A DNA stretch of 64,000 nt from a virus, in IMG/VR virus record IMGVR_UViG_3300037258_001099, positions 1 through 64,000 of that record. One strand, given 5' to 3'. Position numbers and translations under genes: made by a program. This document shows positions 7,008 to 14,197 of the stretch, one piece after another. The number at the start of each line of letters is the position of its first letter. The first letter of the stretch is position 1. The notes below the pieces were generated by a model. The model was not told the DNA's origin. It saw only the letters and a list, made by a program, of their open reading frames with translations, and searched no databases.

Positions 7008-10000
7008 TTAAATCCACTCTACCCACTGTGATGTATCTGTATTGTCCTTATTGTCTCCATTTACACCTAGTGCGCTGGAGGCACTCTTTTTGGCCTCCAG
7101 GAATAGCTTAGCCTGCTCTGGGAGCGGCTTTAAGGCACTTTTCTCACTTCCATTACTGGAGGCACTTTGATGCGCCTCCAGGTGCTTGCAGATCGGCTCT
7201 ACAGGCTGCTCCAAGTGGTCATTTATACCCCCTTCCTGGAGGCACTGGAGGCACTTCTCGGAAAGTGGTAGCTCATGGCCCTCGCGAGGGGTCATAAGGG
7301 GGTAGTTTACTGAAAGTGCCTCCAGTGCCTCCAGTTTACTCTTTTTTTGACCATCTAAGCTGGCTCTAGGAGCGGTCCTGCAAGCACCTGGAGGCACCCT
7401 GGAGGCACTTTTTGGATCACTGTCTAAATTACCATCTAAACTGGCTCCAGGAGCGTGTTCGTAATTCCTGGAGGCACCCTGGAGGCACTTTGATGTGCTT
7501 CCAGGATTCTGAGGAGGTGGAGTATTACCCGTGGCAAGCCCTATTCCAAGGTAAACATTCCCCGAATCTCTCTTAGCTTTTGTAAATCTTCTTCCAATTT
7601 TCTCGCCAAAAAGATTATTGTTCATGGGTGAGAGCCTATTATCGATACACCAATCTTTGTATGTATTATAGAGCTGTCTTGCCTTGGTGAACATATAATC
7701 TGCTTCGTAGCAGTTTTCCTCGATAAACTGCTGGAGTTGGTCCTCCGTCTTTCTGTATGCGGCAGTTGCCATGCGGACAGAGACAGGTTGCTTAAACCCC
7801 TGTTTTCTATAGTCCAGTGTGCCGCGCACAAGCCATGCCAGGATGCCACTCAGCTCATCCATGAGCCTCCTCTTGAGGCCTTCCTCCTTCACACGGTCAT
7901 GTGGACCTTGCACTTCATCTACGTCCAGGAAACGGATCTTGAACTCAATGAGGCATGCTCTGGACCAAAATGCATCATCATCAGCATCAGCATGAGGACG
8001 ATAATTTGTCATCAGCAGTAGTGTGTGGGTAGGGGAGAAAGAGTACTGCTTCCCGTAGTTCTGCCTGGCTGGTATGTCGCCGCCTCCAGTGAATTGCTTT
8101 ATTTGGGAGATGTTCATTTTGTCACCCTGCTTTGTTTCACTTCCCCATACAATTCTCTTTCCCTGTAAGTCACAGACATGGGGTGTTGCCGCTCCTGCTG
8201 TCTTTGCTGCCTTGTTGTCAATGAATAAATCATTGCTCACTGCCCCTGAAAGAGCCCCAAGTATGGCCTTGATGAGGGCCAGTAGCGTGTCTTTTCCGTT
8301 GCGTCCTTCTTTTCCAAAGAGTACAGGGAATATGGCTTCCTCGCTTAGTCCAGTAATGGCATATCCTAGTAGTCTCTGGAGAAAGCCAATGAGCTCTATT
8401 CGCTCGGCCTCATTCCGGTCATCAAAGATCTCGTGAAGAAATCTCTCAAATCTGGGGCAGGGCTCATTGATTCCTTTCCATTCTGTGGGAGCAACTGTGC
8501 GTATGTAGTCTTCTGGTCTTCCGTCTCGGAAATCTCCAGTGCGAAGGTCTACTATTCCATTGAGAACTGGGAGTGCCCACTTATCGTTGTCCCATACATT
8601 TCCAGTAACAACCATGCGAGGATCGGTTTGGACAAAGCCAAGCACTGACACATTCCGTTTTGCTCCGCGAAGAGCGTAGCATCTCTTTTTGAGTGTGTCC
8701 ATTTGCTCATTGAGCTTGGATTGCGTTTCTCTTAGTAACTCAATCTTACTTGATTCCTTTGGGAGCTTTGCGATATCTGACTCGATCTTTGCCCACTCTA
8801 CATTTGTTTCTGCTGCGGCTCTCATGTAAACAGCACCAAGGTGGCCGGACACTAGCTGGCGAACAAATCCAGTACTGTCAAGTTTCCAGTGGTGCTCATT
8901 CCACTGATACCACTCTTTGCTAGATGCATCATAGACAACATGTCCATGGAAAACTTCCGCAAACAGGAGAGCATCTCCCCATTCATTCTCTCCAAGTCTT
9001 TGGATAACTGTGCTAAGTGGTGGTTGTTGTAGCCCTTTAGTATTTTTGCTAGACTGAGAATAGAGAGAAGATCCGTAACTACTAAATTGCCATTCCTCTT
9101 TCTCGCTATGGCCGTTTGATCCATTGCTATGCGTAGTAGCAGTGGGTTCGTATTTTACAAGCTTTACTTCTGGGGCAGACCTTGGCTTTGCCATACCTGA
9201 TTCGATAGCCCCTCTCATTGTTTTAGCGATCTCTCGTTCCCCCAGGCCAATGCTTTGTGCTACTGCGCCAAGCTCTCTTTCGACGTACCCTCTATCTTTT
9301 AGCTCTCCCCCTCCGATAAGCTGACCTAGCGCAAATGCTGAGTTATTGAGTTGAGCGTTGCGACCTCCGCTTACAGCCATTGCTAAGTTCGAGCATTCAT
9401 CTTCTAGGGATCTCATTCCATAGGCTGTTCCATAGAAGCTTTCTGCGGATACCGGAGTAGGTGGCGTTTGTTGCTTCTTTGGCTCCCTAGCTGCGGAGCG
9501 AGCAGCCTTTATCTCCTGATAGAGTCCAAGAACTTCTTCGCTGCGCTCTTCAATGCTTTCTGTCATCCCATCTAGGTGGCGTCCTGTCCAGGTAGTGTAC
9601 CGACGATAATAGTACATTTCTATTTTTACGAGGCCTTTTGGGTCTGCCCCTATATTGCTAGGGAGATTGTCTCCATAGACGAGAATGTGGATTCCCTTCC
9701 CACTTACTGATATTTCAGTGTATGAGTTTATCCTTTGTATAATCTGAATAGCATAGTCTGAAATGTTGCCATTGTCGTCTATACAGTTGTCGAGGTCTAC
9801 AAGGATAATACGTTTTTCTACCGTGAGCTCATATCCAATTCCGGCATACCATTCTGGACGAGACTGCCATGCGTTGAATGCTTGCTGGTATGTTCCCCAG
9901 GTATTAGAGTCATTGGCTTCTGCCCCCTTTCCTGTTTTTGGATTAAAGGGGATTTTATCTGGTCTGAAGCAAACCCAGTTGGGGTCTTGCTGGAGTACCT

Positions 10001-10025
10001 CTAGTGCTGTGATTTTTTTACTCAT
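7008..10025 (-). CDS. D5-type primase-helicase (SF3)
   Basis: About 1005 aa; ATG at 10025 with GAAAGTGATC upstream (a GTG at 10034 is possible). Residues 1-150 resemble a bifunctional primase-polymerase N-terminus (IILVDLDNCID, VSGKGIHILVYG). Residues 340-560 form the D5_N-type linker. The SF3 helicase core has Walker A GKEGRNGKDT near 572, Walker B KRIVWGSET near 625 and motif C LLLMTNYRP near 672. The last 170 residues are low-complexity and encoded by a DNA repeat array (see 7075-7504). This is the only replication initiator visible and probably primes and unwinds phage DNA, loading at its own origin. Confidence 0.93.
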   Translation of the reverse strand: MSKKITALEVLQQDPNWVCFRPDKIPFNPKTGKGAEANDSNTWGTYQQAFNAWQSRPEWYAGIGYELTVEKRIILVDLDNCIDDNGNISDYAIQIIQRINSYTEISVSGKGIHILVYGDNLPSNIGADPKGLVKIEMYYYRRYTTWTGRHLDGMTESIEERSEEVLGLYQEIKAARSAAREPKKQQTPPTPVSAESFYGTAYGMRSLEDECSNLAMAVSGGRNAQLNNSAFALGQLIGGGELKDRGYVERELGAVAQSIGLGEREIAKTMRGAIESGMAKPRSAPEVKLVKYEPTATTHSNGSNGHSEKEEWQFSSYGSSLYSQSSKNTKGLQQPPLSTVIQRLGENEWGDALLFAEVFHGHVVYDASSKEWYQWNEHHWKLDSTGFVRQLVSGHLGAVYMRAAAETNVEWAKIESDIAKLPKESSKIELLRETQSKLNEQMDTLKKRCYALRGAKRNVSVLGFVQTDPRMVVTGNVWDNDKWALPVLNGIVDLRTGDFRDGRPEDYIRTVAPTEWKGINEPCPRFERFLHEIFDDRNEAERIELIGFLQRLLGYAITGLSEEAIFPVLFGKEGRNGKDTLLALIKAILGALSGAVSNDLFIDNKAAKTAGAATPHVCDLQGKRIVWGSETKQGDKMNISQIKQFTGGGDIPARQNYGKQYSFSPTHTLLLMTNYRPHADADDDAFWSRACLIEFKIRFLDVDEVQGPHDRVKEEGLKRRLMDELSGILAWLVRGTLDYRKQGFKQPVSVRMATAAYRKTEDQLQQFIEENCYEADYMFTKARQLYNTYKDWCIDNRLSPMNNNLFGEKIGRRFTKAKRDSGNVYLGIGLATGNTPPPQNPGSTSKCLQGASRNYEHAPGASLDGNLDSDPKSASRVPPGACRTAPRASLDGQKKSKLEALEALSVNYPLMTPREGHELPLSEKCLQCLQEGGINDHLEQPVEPICKHLEAHQSASSNGSEKSALKPLPEQAKLFLEAKKSASSALGVNGDNKDNTDTSQWVEWI
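7075..7504. repeat. Iteron-like array of CTGGAGGCAC, candidate origin
   Basis: Exact CTGGAGGCAC occurs at plus 7075, 7156, 7236, 7245, 7388, 7399, 7468 and 7479, and in reverse at 7316-7325 and 7325-7334; 8-bp cores lie at 7093 and 7174 and a one-mismatch copy at 7495. Clusters are about 72-81 bp apart (7075, 7156, 7236, 7316, 7388, 7468). The last two clusters belong to an 80-bp near-duplicate. On the coding strand the same DNA is read in different frames (CLQ, VPP, AS, and LEA when reversed), so the DNA, not the peptide, appears conserved. This resembles the iterons inside the lambda O gene. Confidence 0.75.
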
Positions 10026-10067
10026 CTTGATCACTTTCCACTATTTTAATGTTGTGCTTGACACACA

Positions 10068-10096
10068 TTGACAAACTTGGAGAGTGAAGGTAAAAT
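10068..10096 (+). promoter_or_regulatory. Sigma-70-type promoter TTGACA-17-TAAAAT
   Basis: TTGACA at 10068-10073 and TAAAAT at 10091-10096 with an ideal 17-bp spacer, pointing right, away from the leftward primase. Predicted start near 10103. The only thing downstream before a terminator-like hairpin is a gene-free stretch, so it probably drives a small RNA. Confidence 0.75.
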
Positions 10097-10102
10097 GAAA
10101 GC

Positions 10103-10322
10103 AGGAATATCTTGCTCTCGGCGCTCTCCGTATAAAGATTGGGTAGTCAACTTTCCTCAATCGCGTGTATTGGCAGCGTTGCGAATGAGATTTATTCTAA
10201 ATGTGTTTGCCAGTGTAAGGCAAACAATTCTCGTTCGGGGCAGCAGAACTATCTTTCCCGATCGAGGGTCTGGTCCTTTAGGGAAGAGCATTCTGTGGCG
10301 GGATGCTCTTTTCTTGCGTTTT
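10103..10322 (+). ncRNA. Candidate small RNA (about 220 nt)
   Basis: Bounded by the promoter at 10068-10096 and a hairpin (AAGAGCAT/ATGCTCTT) with following TTCTTGCGTTTT near 10284-10322. Inside is another perfect hairpin TGTTTGCC/GGCAAACA (about 10204-10226). Reading frames through it have no binding site. It lies between repressor and primase, the place where lambdoid phages encode regulatory antisense RNAs; its 5-prime end starts about 80 nt upstream of the primase ATG on the opposite strand. Function unknown. Confidence 0.55.
10284..10322 (+). terminator. Intrinsic terminator of the candidate small RNA
   Basis: AAGAGCAT and ATGCTCTT form an 8-bp stem around an 11-nt loop, followed by TTCTTGCGTTTT. 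Orientation fits rightward transcription. Confidence 0.6.
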
Positions 10323-10367
10323 GGGCATCCTTACTCTCCTTCTTATCGACTTTCTTTTACTCCTCTT

Positions 10368-10628
10368 CTATACAATATTGAGTCCTAGCTCGAATATATC
10401 TACTTCTGGTAAGCTTTTCTCTCTTCGTGAATTATTAAACCCTATCCAGATGAGGTGTGCTGTCTTAAAGCGAATGCTCTTTCCATTCTCCGCTTTCTGG
10501 TAGGTGTTAAGTCGAACATTTACCTTGCGTGCCATATCTTCCTGGGTGAAACCCATTTCTATACGCATCTCTTTGAGCTTAGTTTTTACTTCTGCGGACT
10601 TGGGTTTTTCTTCTGTCATAACTAGCAT
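10368..10628 (-). CDS. XRE/Cro-CI-type repressor
   Basis: 86 aa; ATG at 10628 follows AAGGAGAC. A helix-turn-helix of the XRE class covers about residues 18-70 (KLKEMRIEMGFTQEDMARKVNVRLNTYQKAENG). No C-terminal protease or oligomerisation domain, so it is Cro-like or a short repressor. It is transcribed leftward from the promoter at 10665-10694, which faces a rightward promoter; this is the arrangement of an immunity switch. Confidence 0.85.
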   Translation of the reverse strand: MLVMTEEKPKSAEVKTKLKEMRIEMGFTQEDMARKVNVRLNTYQKAENGKSIRFKTAHLIWIGFNNSRREKSLPEVDIFELGLNIV

Positions 10629-10664
10629 GAGCGTCTCCTTCTTTGTAATAACAATACCTCTCAT

Positions 10665-10709
10665 AGTATACATCGTTCACTGTACTTTCGTCAAGCGGTG
10701 TGTTATAAT
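10665..10709. promoter_or_regulatory. Face-to-face promoters of the immunity region
   Basis: Leftward promoter: TTGACG (10694-10689) and TATACT (10670-10665), 18-bp spacer, start about 30 nt before the repressor gene. Rightward: TATAAT at 10704-10709 with a weak -35 (TGTACT), feeding the toxin-antitoxin genes after a 140-nt leader. The two overlap closely enough to exclude one another. Repressor operators are probably here, but no clear repeat stands out. Confidence 0.65.
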
Positions 10710-10859
10710 CAGTCTATTAGAATAATGTTTTGCCCTGCAACGCCTCCCTGATGTTCGAGCATCGGATGAAAAGCGTCCAGGGCCGACGAAAGAAAGTGAG
10801 TTCTTCCGTATGGATACTTTACCCCAGATCTGTTCTTGCCATCAAGGGGCGGTGGCTTC

Positions 10860-11300
10860 ATGAATAAAGGTAGGGATAATCAGTACTTACTTGTTGTCAG
10901 TGATGAGTATGGAAGTAGATCCACCCTTTTGGGTGTTTACACTACCCCTGTGTGGGATATGCACACAGTAGCTGAGACTGATGGTTTTCTGCGAGACGCG
11001 AAGTCTTTGAGGCTTACTGAGGATGAGCGAGATACCATTGTGAATTACATGGCAGCTTATCCACAGGAGGGAGATGAAGTTAGCGGTACGGGTGGAGCAC
11101 GCAAGGTTCGTTTCCCTGGTAAAGGTAAAGGGAAGAGTGGTGGATATAGAGTCTTTACGTTTTATAGCGGAGAGGATATCCCAGTGTTCCTCATGAGAAT
11201 TATATCAAAGGGCGATAGGGAGAATTTAACGCCAGCACAGCACAATGACTTAAAGGCAGACCTGTCGATGATTGTTAAAGGATACCGAGAAAGGAAATAG
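10860..11300 (+). CDS. RelE/HigB-type toxin
   Basis: 146 aa; ATG at 10860 chosen over 10836 because GGGGCGGTGG precedes it. The C-terminal 95 residues (LTEDERDTIVNYMAAYPQ, GTGGARKVRFPGKG, GGYRVFTFYS, DIPVFLMRIISKGDRENLTP) match the RelE/HigB fold of ribosome-dependent mRNA endonucleases, with the basic R-K-x-R and the G-G-x-R strand. An N-terminal extension of about 45 residues is unusual. Toxin-first order followed by an HTH antitoxin is typical of HigBA. Confidence 0.8.
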   Translation: MNKGRDNQYLLVVSDEYGSRSTLLGVYTTPVWDMHTVAETDGFLRDAKSLRLTEDERDTIVNYMAAYPQEGDEVSGTGGARKVRFPGKGKGKSGGYRVFTFYSGEDIPVFLMRIISKGDRENLTPAQHNDLKADLSMIVKGYRERK

Positions 11301-11303
11301 TAC

Positions 11304-11735
11304 ATGAGCAACCTTGATGCTTGTATTGGCTGGGAAAAGAGTAGCCATAATCCCAAGATAAGGACAGGAATAACTTTTCGCGGAGATCTCTTCATAAGAG
11401 CCGCTCAAATTATGTATACGAGGAGGGAATCGATGTATCCATTGGGCTTTAAACAGGGTCTAATAGATAGCATTACAGATATCCGTGCCTCTCTGCTCGA
11501 TTATGGGGACCATGCCTATGATTTTGGAGTTCCCACTGAGATCAATACTGTAAGAATTGCTCGGAGCCTGGGACTCACTCAGGAGCAGTTTGCAACCACA
11601 TTCCGTATTCCCCTTGAAATACTCCAAGCATGGGAGACAGGTCAGCAGGTACCTGACGATGCTATGAAAGCATATATCTCGTCCATTGATCGTAATCCGA
11701 ATGCTGTACTACGGTCTTTGACAGGTGAGGAGTAA
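11304..11735 (+). CDS. HigA-type HTH antitoxin
   Basis: 143 aa. AGAAAGGAAA inside the toxin end precedes the ATG at 11304; a second ATG at 11433 with GAGGAGGGAA could give a shorter antitoxin. C-terminal XRE HTH: IARSLGLTQEQFATTFRIPLEILQAWETG, typical of HigA-2 antitoxins that bind the toxin with the N-terminus and DNA with the C-terminus. Overlaps no gene but is only 3 nt from the toxin. Likely autoregulates the 10704 promoter. Confidence 0.8.
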   Translation: MSNLDACIGWEKSSHNPKIRTGITFRGDLFIRAAQIMYTRRESMYPLGFKQGLIDSITDIRASLLDYGDHAYDFGVPTEINTVRIARSLGLTQEQFATTFRIPLEILQAWETGQQVPDDAMKAYISSIDRNPNAVLRSLTGEE

Positions 11736-11740
11736 TAGCA

Positions 11741-12166
11741 ATGAGATCGCAAACAGAGTGGATCGAAGATCGTAATAAATGGCCTTTGTGGCATATATAC
11801 ACGGCTGCCGAAAGTTTTGAGCGGTTTATTGACGGCCAGGATAGCTATGTAGCCCATGGCGACTTGCTCGAAGGGTGGAATCGTACACTCAAAGAGGATA
11901 GGGCTGCTCTTCTTAAAGATCCACTTCCTGAAGCTCCTCATGAACCTCAATGGACAGCGTTCTGGGTAGCTACAGTCGTGCAGTTATGCGTCACAAATGG
12001 AATACTTATCCCTGATTGGGTGATCGGCAAGCAGTGCTTCTTGCCTGAGCCTTGGTATCCAGAGGTGAAGAATGAAAAGTTACGTGAGATTCAACGGGAA
12101 ACAACGCCCTTCATCTTTGCTCTCTACAATGTCTTTGCGGGAGACAATGTTCTCTGCCGTGTGTAA
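11741..12166 (+). CDS. Third gene of toxin-antitoxin operon, unknown
   Basis: 141 aa, 5 nt behind the antitoxin. Tryptophan-rich N-terminus (WIEDRNKWPLWHIY) and a C-terminal segment PEPWYP, LREIQRETTPFIFALYNVF that I associate with small proteins of toxin-antitoxin neighbourhoods without knowing a function. No membrane or signal parts. Transcription would end at the hairpin 12188-12224. Confidence 0.75.
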   Translation: MRSQTEWIEDRNKWPLWHIYTAAESFERFIDGQDSYVAHGDLLEGWNRTLKEDRAALLKDPLPEAPHEPQWTAFWVATVVQLCVTNGILIPDWVIGKQCFLPEPWYPEVKNEKLREIQRETTPFIFALYNVFAGDNVLCRV

Positions 12167-12187
12167 CAACGTGGTAAAATACACACA

Positions 12188-12224
12188 GGGAGAGCAACAT
12201 CTCGATTTACTGCGCTGCTCTCTC
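12188..12224. terminator. Hairpin between convergent genes
   Basis: GAGAGCA (12190-12196) pairs with TGCTCTC (12216-12222), extended by wobble pairs. Followed rightward by TCAAGCCTCAACTTTT. Between the toxin-antitoxin operon and the leftward gene at 12232, so it may stop transcription from both sides. Confidence 0.5.
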
Positions 12225-12231
12225 TCAAGCC

Positions 12232-12543
12232 TCAACTTTTATTGGATATCTTCAGAACAAGCTCGATAATCTCTTTGGCCTTATCTGGGCCAATGACCGC
12301 GCCGATAAAACAAATGCCTAGTAGGGCATCATGCATTATCACCACTGTCCAAAATGCAAGAAACAAGCACATCAGTTGACACGCAGTACTCACAAATGTT
12401 ACTCTCCCCTGCTTTGGCTTCTGAACATCCTCTGCAAGCTTCACACTTGTTGTGTTGCGCCGAGCTACGCGCATGTTCAATCGTGCGCTCGCATGGCGCT
12501 GGGTCGCATGATTTTCCTCAAGGAATCTCTTGGTTTTATCCAT
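12232..12543 (-). CDS. Small membrane protein, uncertain
   Basis: 103 aa. Residues 49-85 (TFVSTACQLMCLFLAFW, IMHDALLGICFIGAVIG) look like two membrane helices after a basic N-terminus; the C-terminus is amphipathic (DKAKEIIELVLKIS). Binding site GGAATGGAAA is imperfect. Length and topology would fit a holin, but there is no lysin beside it. Could be a chance frame, though the hydrophobic pattern argues against that. Confidence 0.5.
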   Translation of the reverse strand: MDKTKRFLEENHATQRHASARLNMRVARRNTTSVKLAEDVQKPKQGRVTFVSTACQLMCLFLAFWTVVIMHDALLGICFIGAVIGPDKAKEIIELVLKISNKS

Positions 12544-12690
12544 ATTTCCATTCCAAGGAGGATCTTACAATGCAAGCCCAGATATAAAACCTATTTGCCC
12601 TAGTCATTGTAGCACAACTATATCGATATTTGTCTCTTTTTGGGGTGCTGCTATTTTTGTTGCCGGATTTGCCGTTTACCCTGCAAAATT

Positions 12691-12704
12691 GAGATTGCAA
12701 TCTC
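12691..12704. promoter_or_regulatory. Perfect 14-bp palindrome GAGATTGCAATCTC
   Basis: A perfect palindrome 17 nt before the ATG at 12722; candidate operator or leader hairpin. No clear promoter is visible upstream of it. Confidence 0.45.
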
Positions 12705-12721
12705 GAATGAAAGGTAAATCC

Positions 12722-13534
12722 ATGGCACGACACTATAGCGAAAGCCGGAAGAAGGCCAAGTCAAATTCCGGTAATCAAAATCCAATACCGGAAAATTCTA
12801 ATCTCTCTCACGTTATTGCAGGCAAGCTGCTTCCTATCGCTGCTGGCCCACCCAGGACAGAAGAGGATAAGCACGACTTTTTCGTTAATCTTGTGCGTCT
12901 GCACTGCGGCCAAAGACTTACTGCTGTAGAATGTGCAAACAGAATGGGTGTCTCTGAGCGCTCTATACGATCCTACATGGCAGAGCCGCTCTACAAAGAG
13001 ATCCAGGAGCAACTCATCGCCGACTCCAAGCAAAGCGGTCACTTAATGATCTCCGAGGTCATCCCATCCTCTATTGATGGCTTGTTCTCTATCGCCCAGG
13101 ACACGAATGTCTCACCCTTTGTGCGCTACAAATGCTACGCAGAGTTGCTCAATTATGCCGGATATAATGAGCCGCAAGAAGAGAGTAGAACTGACTCACG
13201 CTCCACGGTCAGCCAATTTATGAAAGAAGTGGAAGCCAAGCGCCAGCAGCAGCAGCCTGTCTATAACATCCAGAACCTCAACATCACCCCAGACTTAACA
13301 GATAAAGGAAAAGTCGTTGACTCCATTCCAGAGAACATTCCTCCCGAATTGCACCAGTACTATTCCCAGGTTTTGCCTGGCGGAAAGCTCCCAGAGAGCT
13401 TCAGAACTGAGCACGAACCATCGGTAAGTGGTATAATCAGAAAGAGGAATGGCAATCCAAAGATAGTGGAGCAATACACCAATGCAGAAGAAAGTGTCCC
13501 AGAAGAGCATCCCCAAGAAGCGGGGGATGAATAG
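12722..13534 (+). CDS. HTH protein, possible small terminase subunit
   Basis: 270 aa; ATG at 12722 (AAAGGTAA upstream) preferred to frames starting further left. Residues 60-85 hold a helix-turn-helix (LTAVECANRMGVSERSIRSYM), followed by SPFVRYKCYAELLNYAGY, the kind of DNA-binding helix plus helical repeat seen in small terminase subunits of Gram-positive phages. Glutamine-rich coil near residue 180. It lies 31 kb from the large subunit, which is unusual, so a regulator is an alternative. Codons 15-25 contain copy 1 of the CCGGTAA palindrome (12764-12797). Confidence 0.5.
   Translation: MARHYSESRKKAKSNSGNQNPIPENSNLSHVIAGKLLPIAAGPPRTEEDKHDFFVNLVRLHCGQRLTAVECANRMGVSERSIRSYMAEPLYKEIQEQLIADSKQSGHLMISEVIPSSIDGLFSIAQDTNVSPFVRYKCYAELLNYAGYNEPQEESRTDSRSTVSQFMKEVEAKRQQQQPVYNIQNLNITPDLTDKGKVVDSIPENIPPELHQYYSQVLPGGKLPESFRTEHEPSVSGIIRKRNGNPKIVEQYTNAEESVPEEHPQEAGDE
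12764..12797. repeat. CCGGTAA palindrome, copy 1 (in coding frame)
   Basis: TTCCGGTA (12766-12773) and TACCGGAA (12786-12793) form an 8-bp stem with flanks resembling the copies at 21783 and 52794. It adds the peptide SGNQNPIPEN to the protein, strikingly like SGNEESLPEN produced by copy 2 in an unrelated gene. Confidence 0.65.
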
Positions 13535-13970
13535 TGAGCAACAGCAGCGGCTCGTAGAACAGTACCTTGATACTAAGTCCACGTTACCAAGTAAGCAGGA
13601 TATCGTCCTTGTAGATTCATTCCAGCCAGTACGCAACCGCACATCACGAGAACAGGAAGAGCGCGTCTTTGCCATTCTCTGGGACATGATTTCGGAAACA
13701 TCTGTTCCCGAAGAGCACATTCTGATGAAATACAAAACTGACTACCTTGTAGGAAAAGCGAAGGCTGAGTACGGTCTACTCTGGTACTACGAGGTCATTG
13801 CTGCCTACTCAGCTTACCGCAGATCTCATGTCTCCCTACTCAATCTCATTGAGTGGAAGTGCTACGCGGATGAGAGCATGCGCCAGCTCTTCAGGCGATA
13901 CAAGAGCGAGCAAGAACTCTCATCCATTTTCCGTTGGCCTTCTAAAACGTCAATCCACGACGAAAACTAA
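13482..13970 (+). CDS. Hypothetical protein (162 aa)
   Basis: ATG at 13482 has GTGGAG upstream and overlaps the previous gene by 53 nt; an ATG at 13527 gives only an 8-nt overlap but has a poor site. Basic N-terminus, then a helical acidic body with WYYEVIAAYSAYRRSH. Follows the possible small terminase gene; function unknown. Ends before the terminator at 14050. Confidence 0.7.
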   Translation: MQKKVSQKSIPKKRGMNSEQQQRLVEQYLDTKSTLPSKQDIVLVDSFQPVRNRTSREQEERVFAILWDMISETSVPEEHILMKYKTDYLVGKAKAEYGLLWYYEVIAAYSAYRRSHVSLLNLIEWKCYADESMRQLFRRYKSEQELSSIFRWPSKTSIHDEN

Positions 13971-14049
13971 TACCAGGAGCGCCAAGCTTTTCATCTACAG
14001 TGCTTCCCTTTGGTGCTGAGAAGCTCAACAGAGCGTGTAGAGAACAAAA

Positions 14050-14094
14050 AGAGAGATCGGTATGCAACACGATACACCGATCTCTCTTTGCTTT
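14050..14094 (+). terminator. Intrinsic terminator
   Basis: AGAGAGATCGGT (14050-14061) pairs perfectly over 12 bp with 14076-14087, followed by TTGCTTTC. Ends the 12722-13970 unit. Confidence 0.8.
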
Positions 14095-14133
14095 CTAGAA
14101 CGCTTGTTACAGGCGAATCTCATCAGATTGTTA

Positions 14134-14139
14134 TATAAT
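14134..14139 (+). promoter_or_regulatory. Candidate -10 box of the kinase gene
   Basis: TATAAT at 14134-14139, 58 nt before the kinase ATG. No matching -35 at 17 bp; TTGTTA at 14104 is 24 bp away. The unit would therefore need an activator or use a relaxed promoter. Confidence 0.4.
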
Positions 14140-14197
14140 CTCATGATTATTGCATCGTTAGAGTAGTGCTACACAGGACGTGTGGAGGAGAGAGAGT

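Noticed and set aside
7008-7510. Primase C-terminal repeats as a protein repeat domain
   Set aside because: The same DNA unit is read in several frames and both orientations, so no peptide repeat is conserved.
10347-10360. Eleventh copy of the repeated minus-strand motif
   Set aside because: CGACTTTCTTTTAC matches too weakly and lies far from the next start.
10068-10388. Open frames over the candidate small RNA
   Set aside because: The first start lies inside the promoter, others lack binding sites, and composition is not coding-like.
12530-12721. N-terminal extension of the small-terminase-like gene
   Set aside because: Overlaps the opposite-strand gene start and has no binding site; ATG 12722 is better placed.
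13299-13315. Plus-strand GGAAAAGTCG in the small-terminase-like gene
   Set aside because: Partial match, inside a gene and in the wrong orientation; probably chance.
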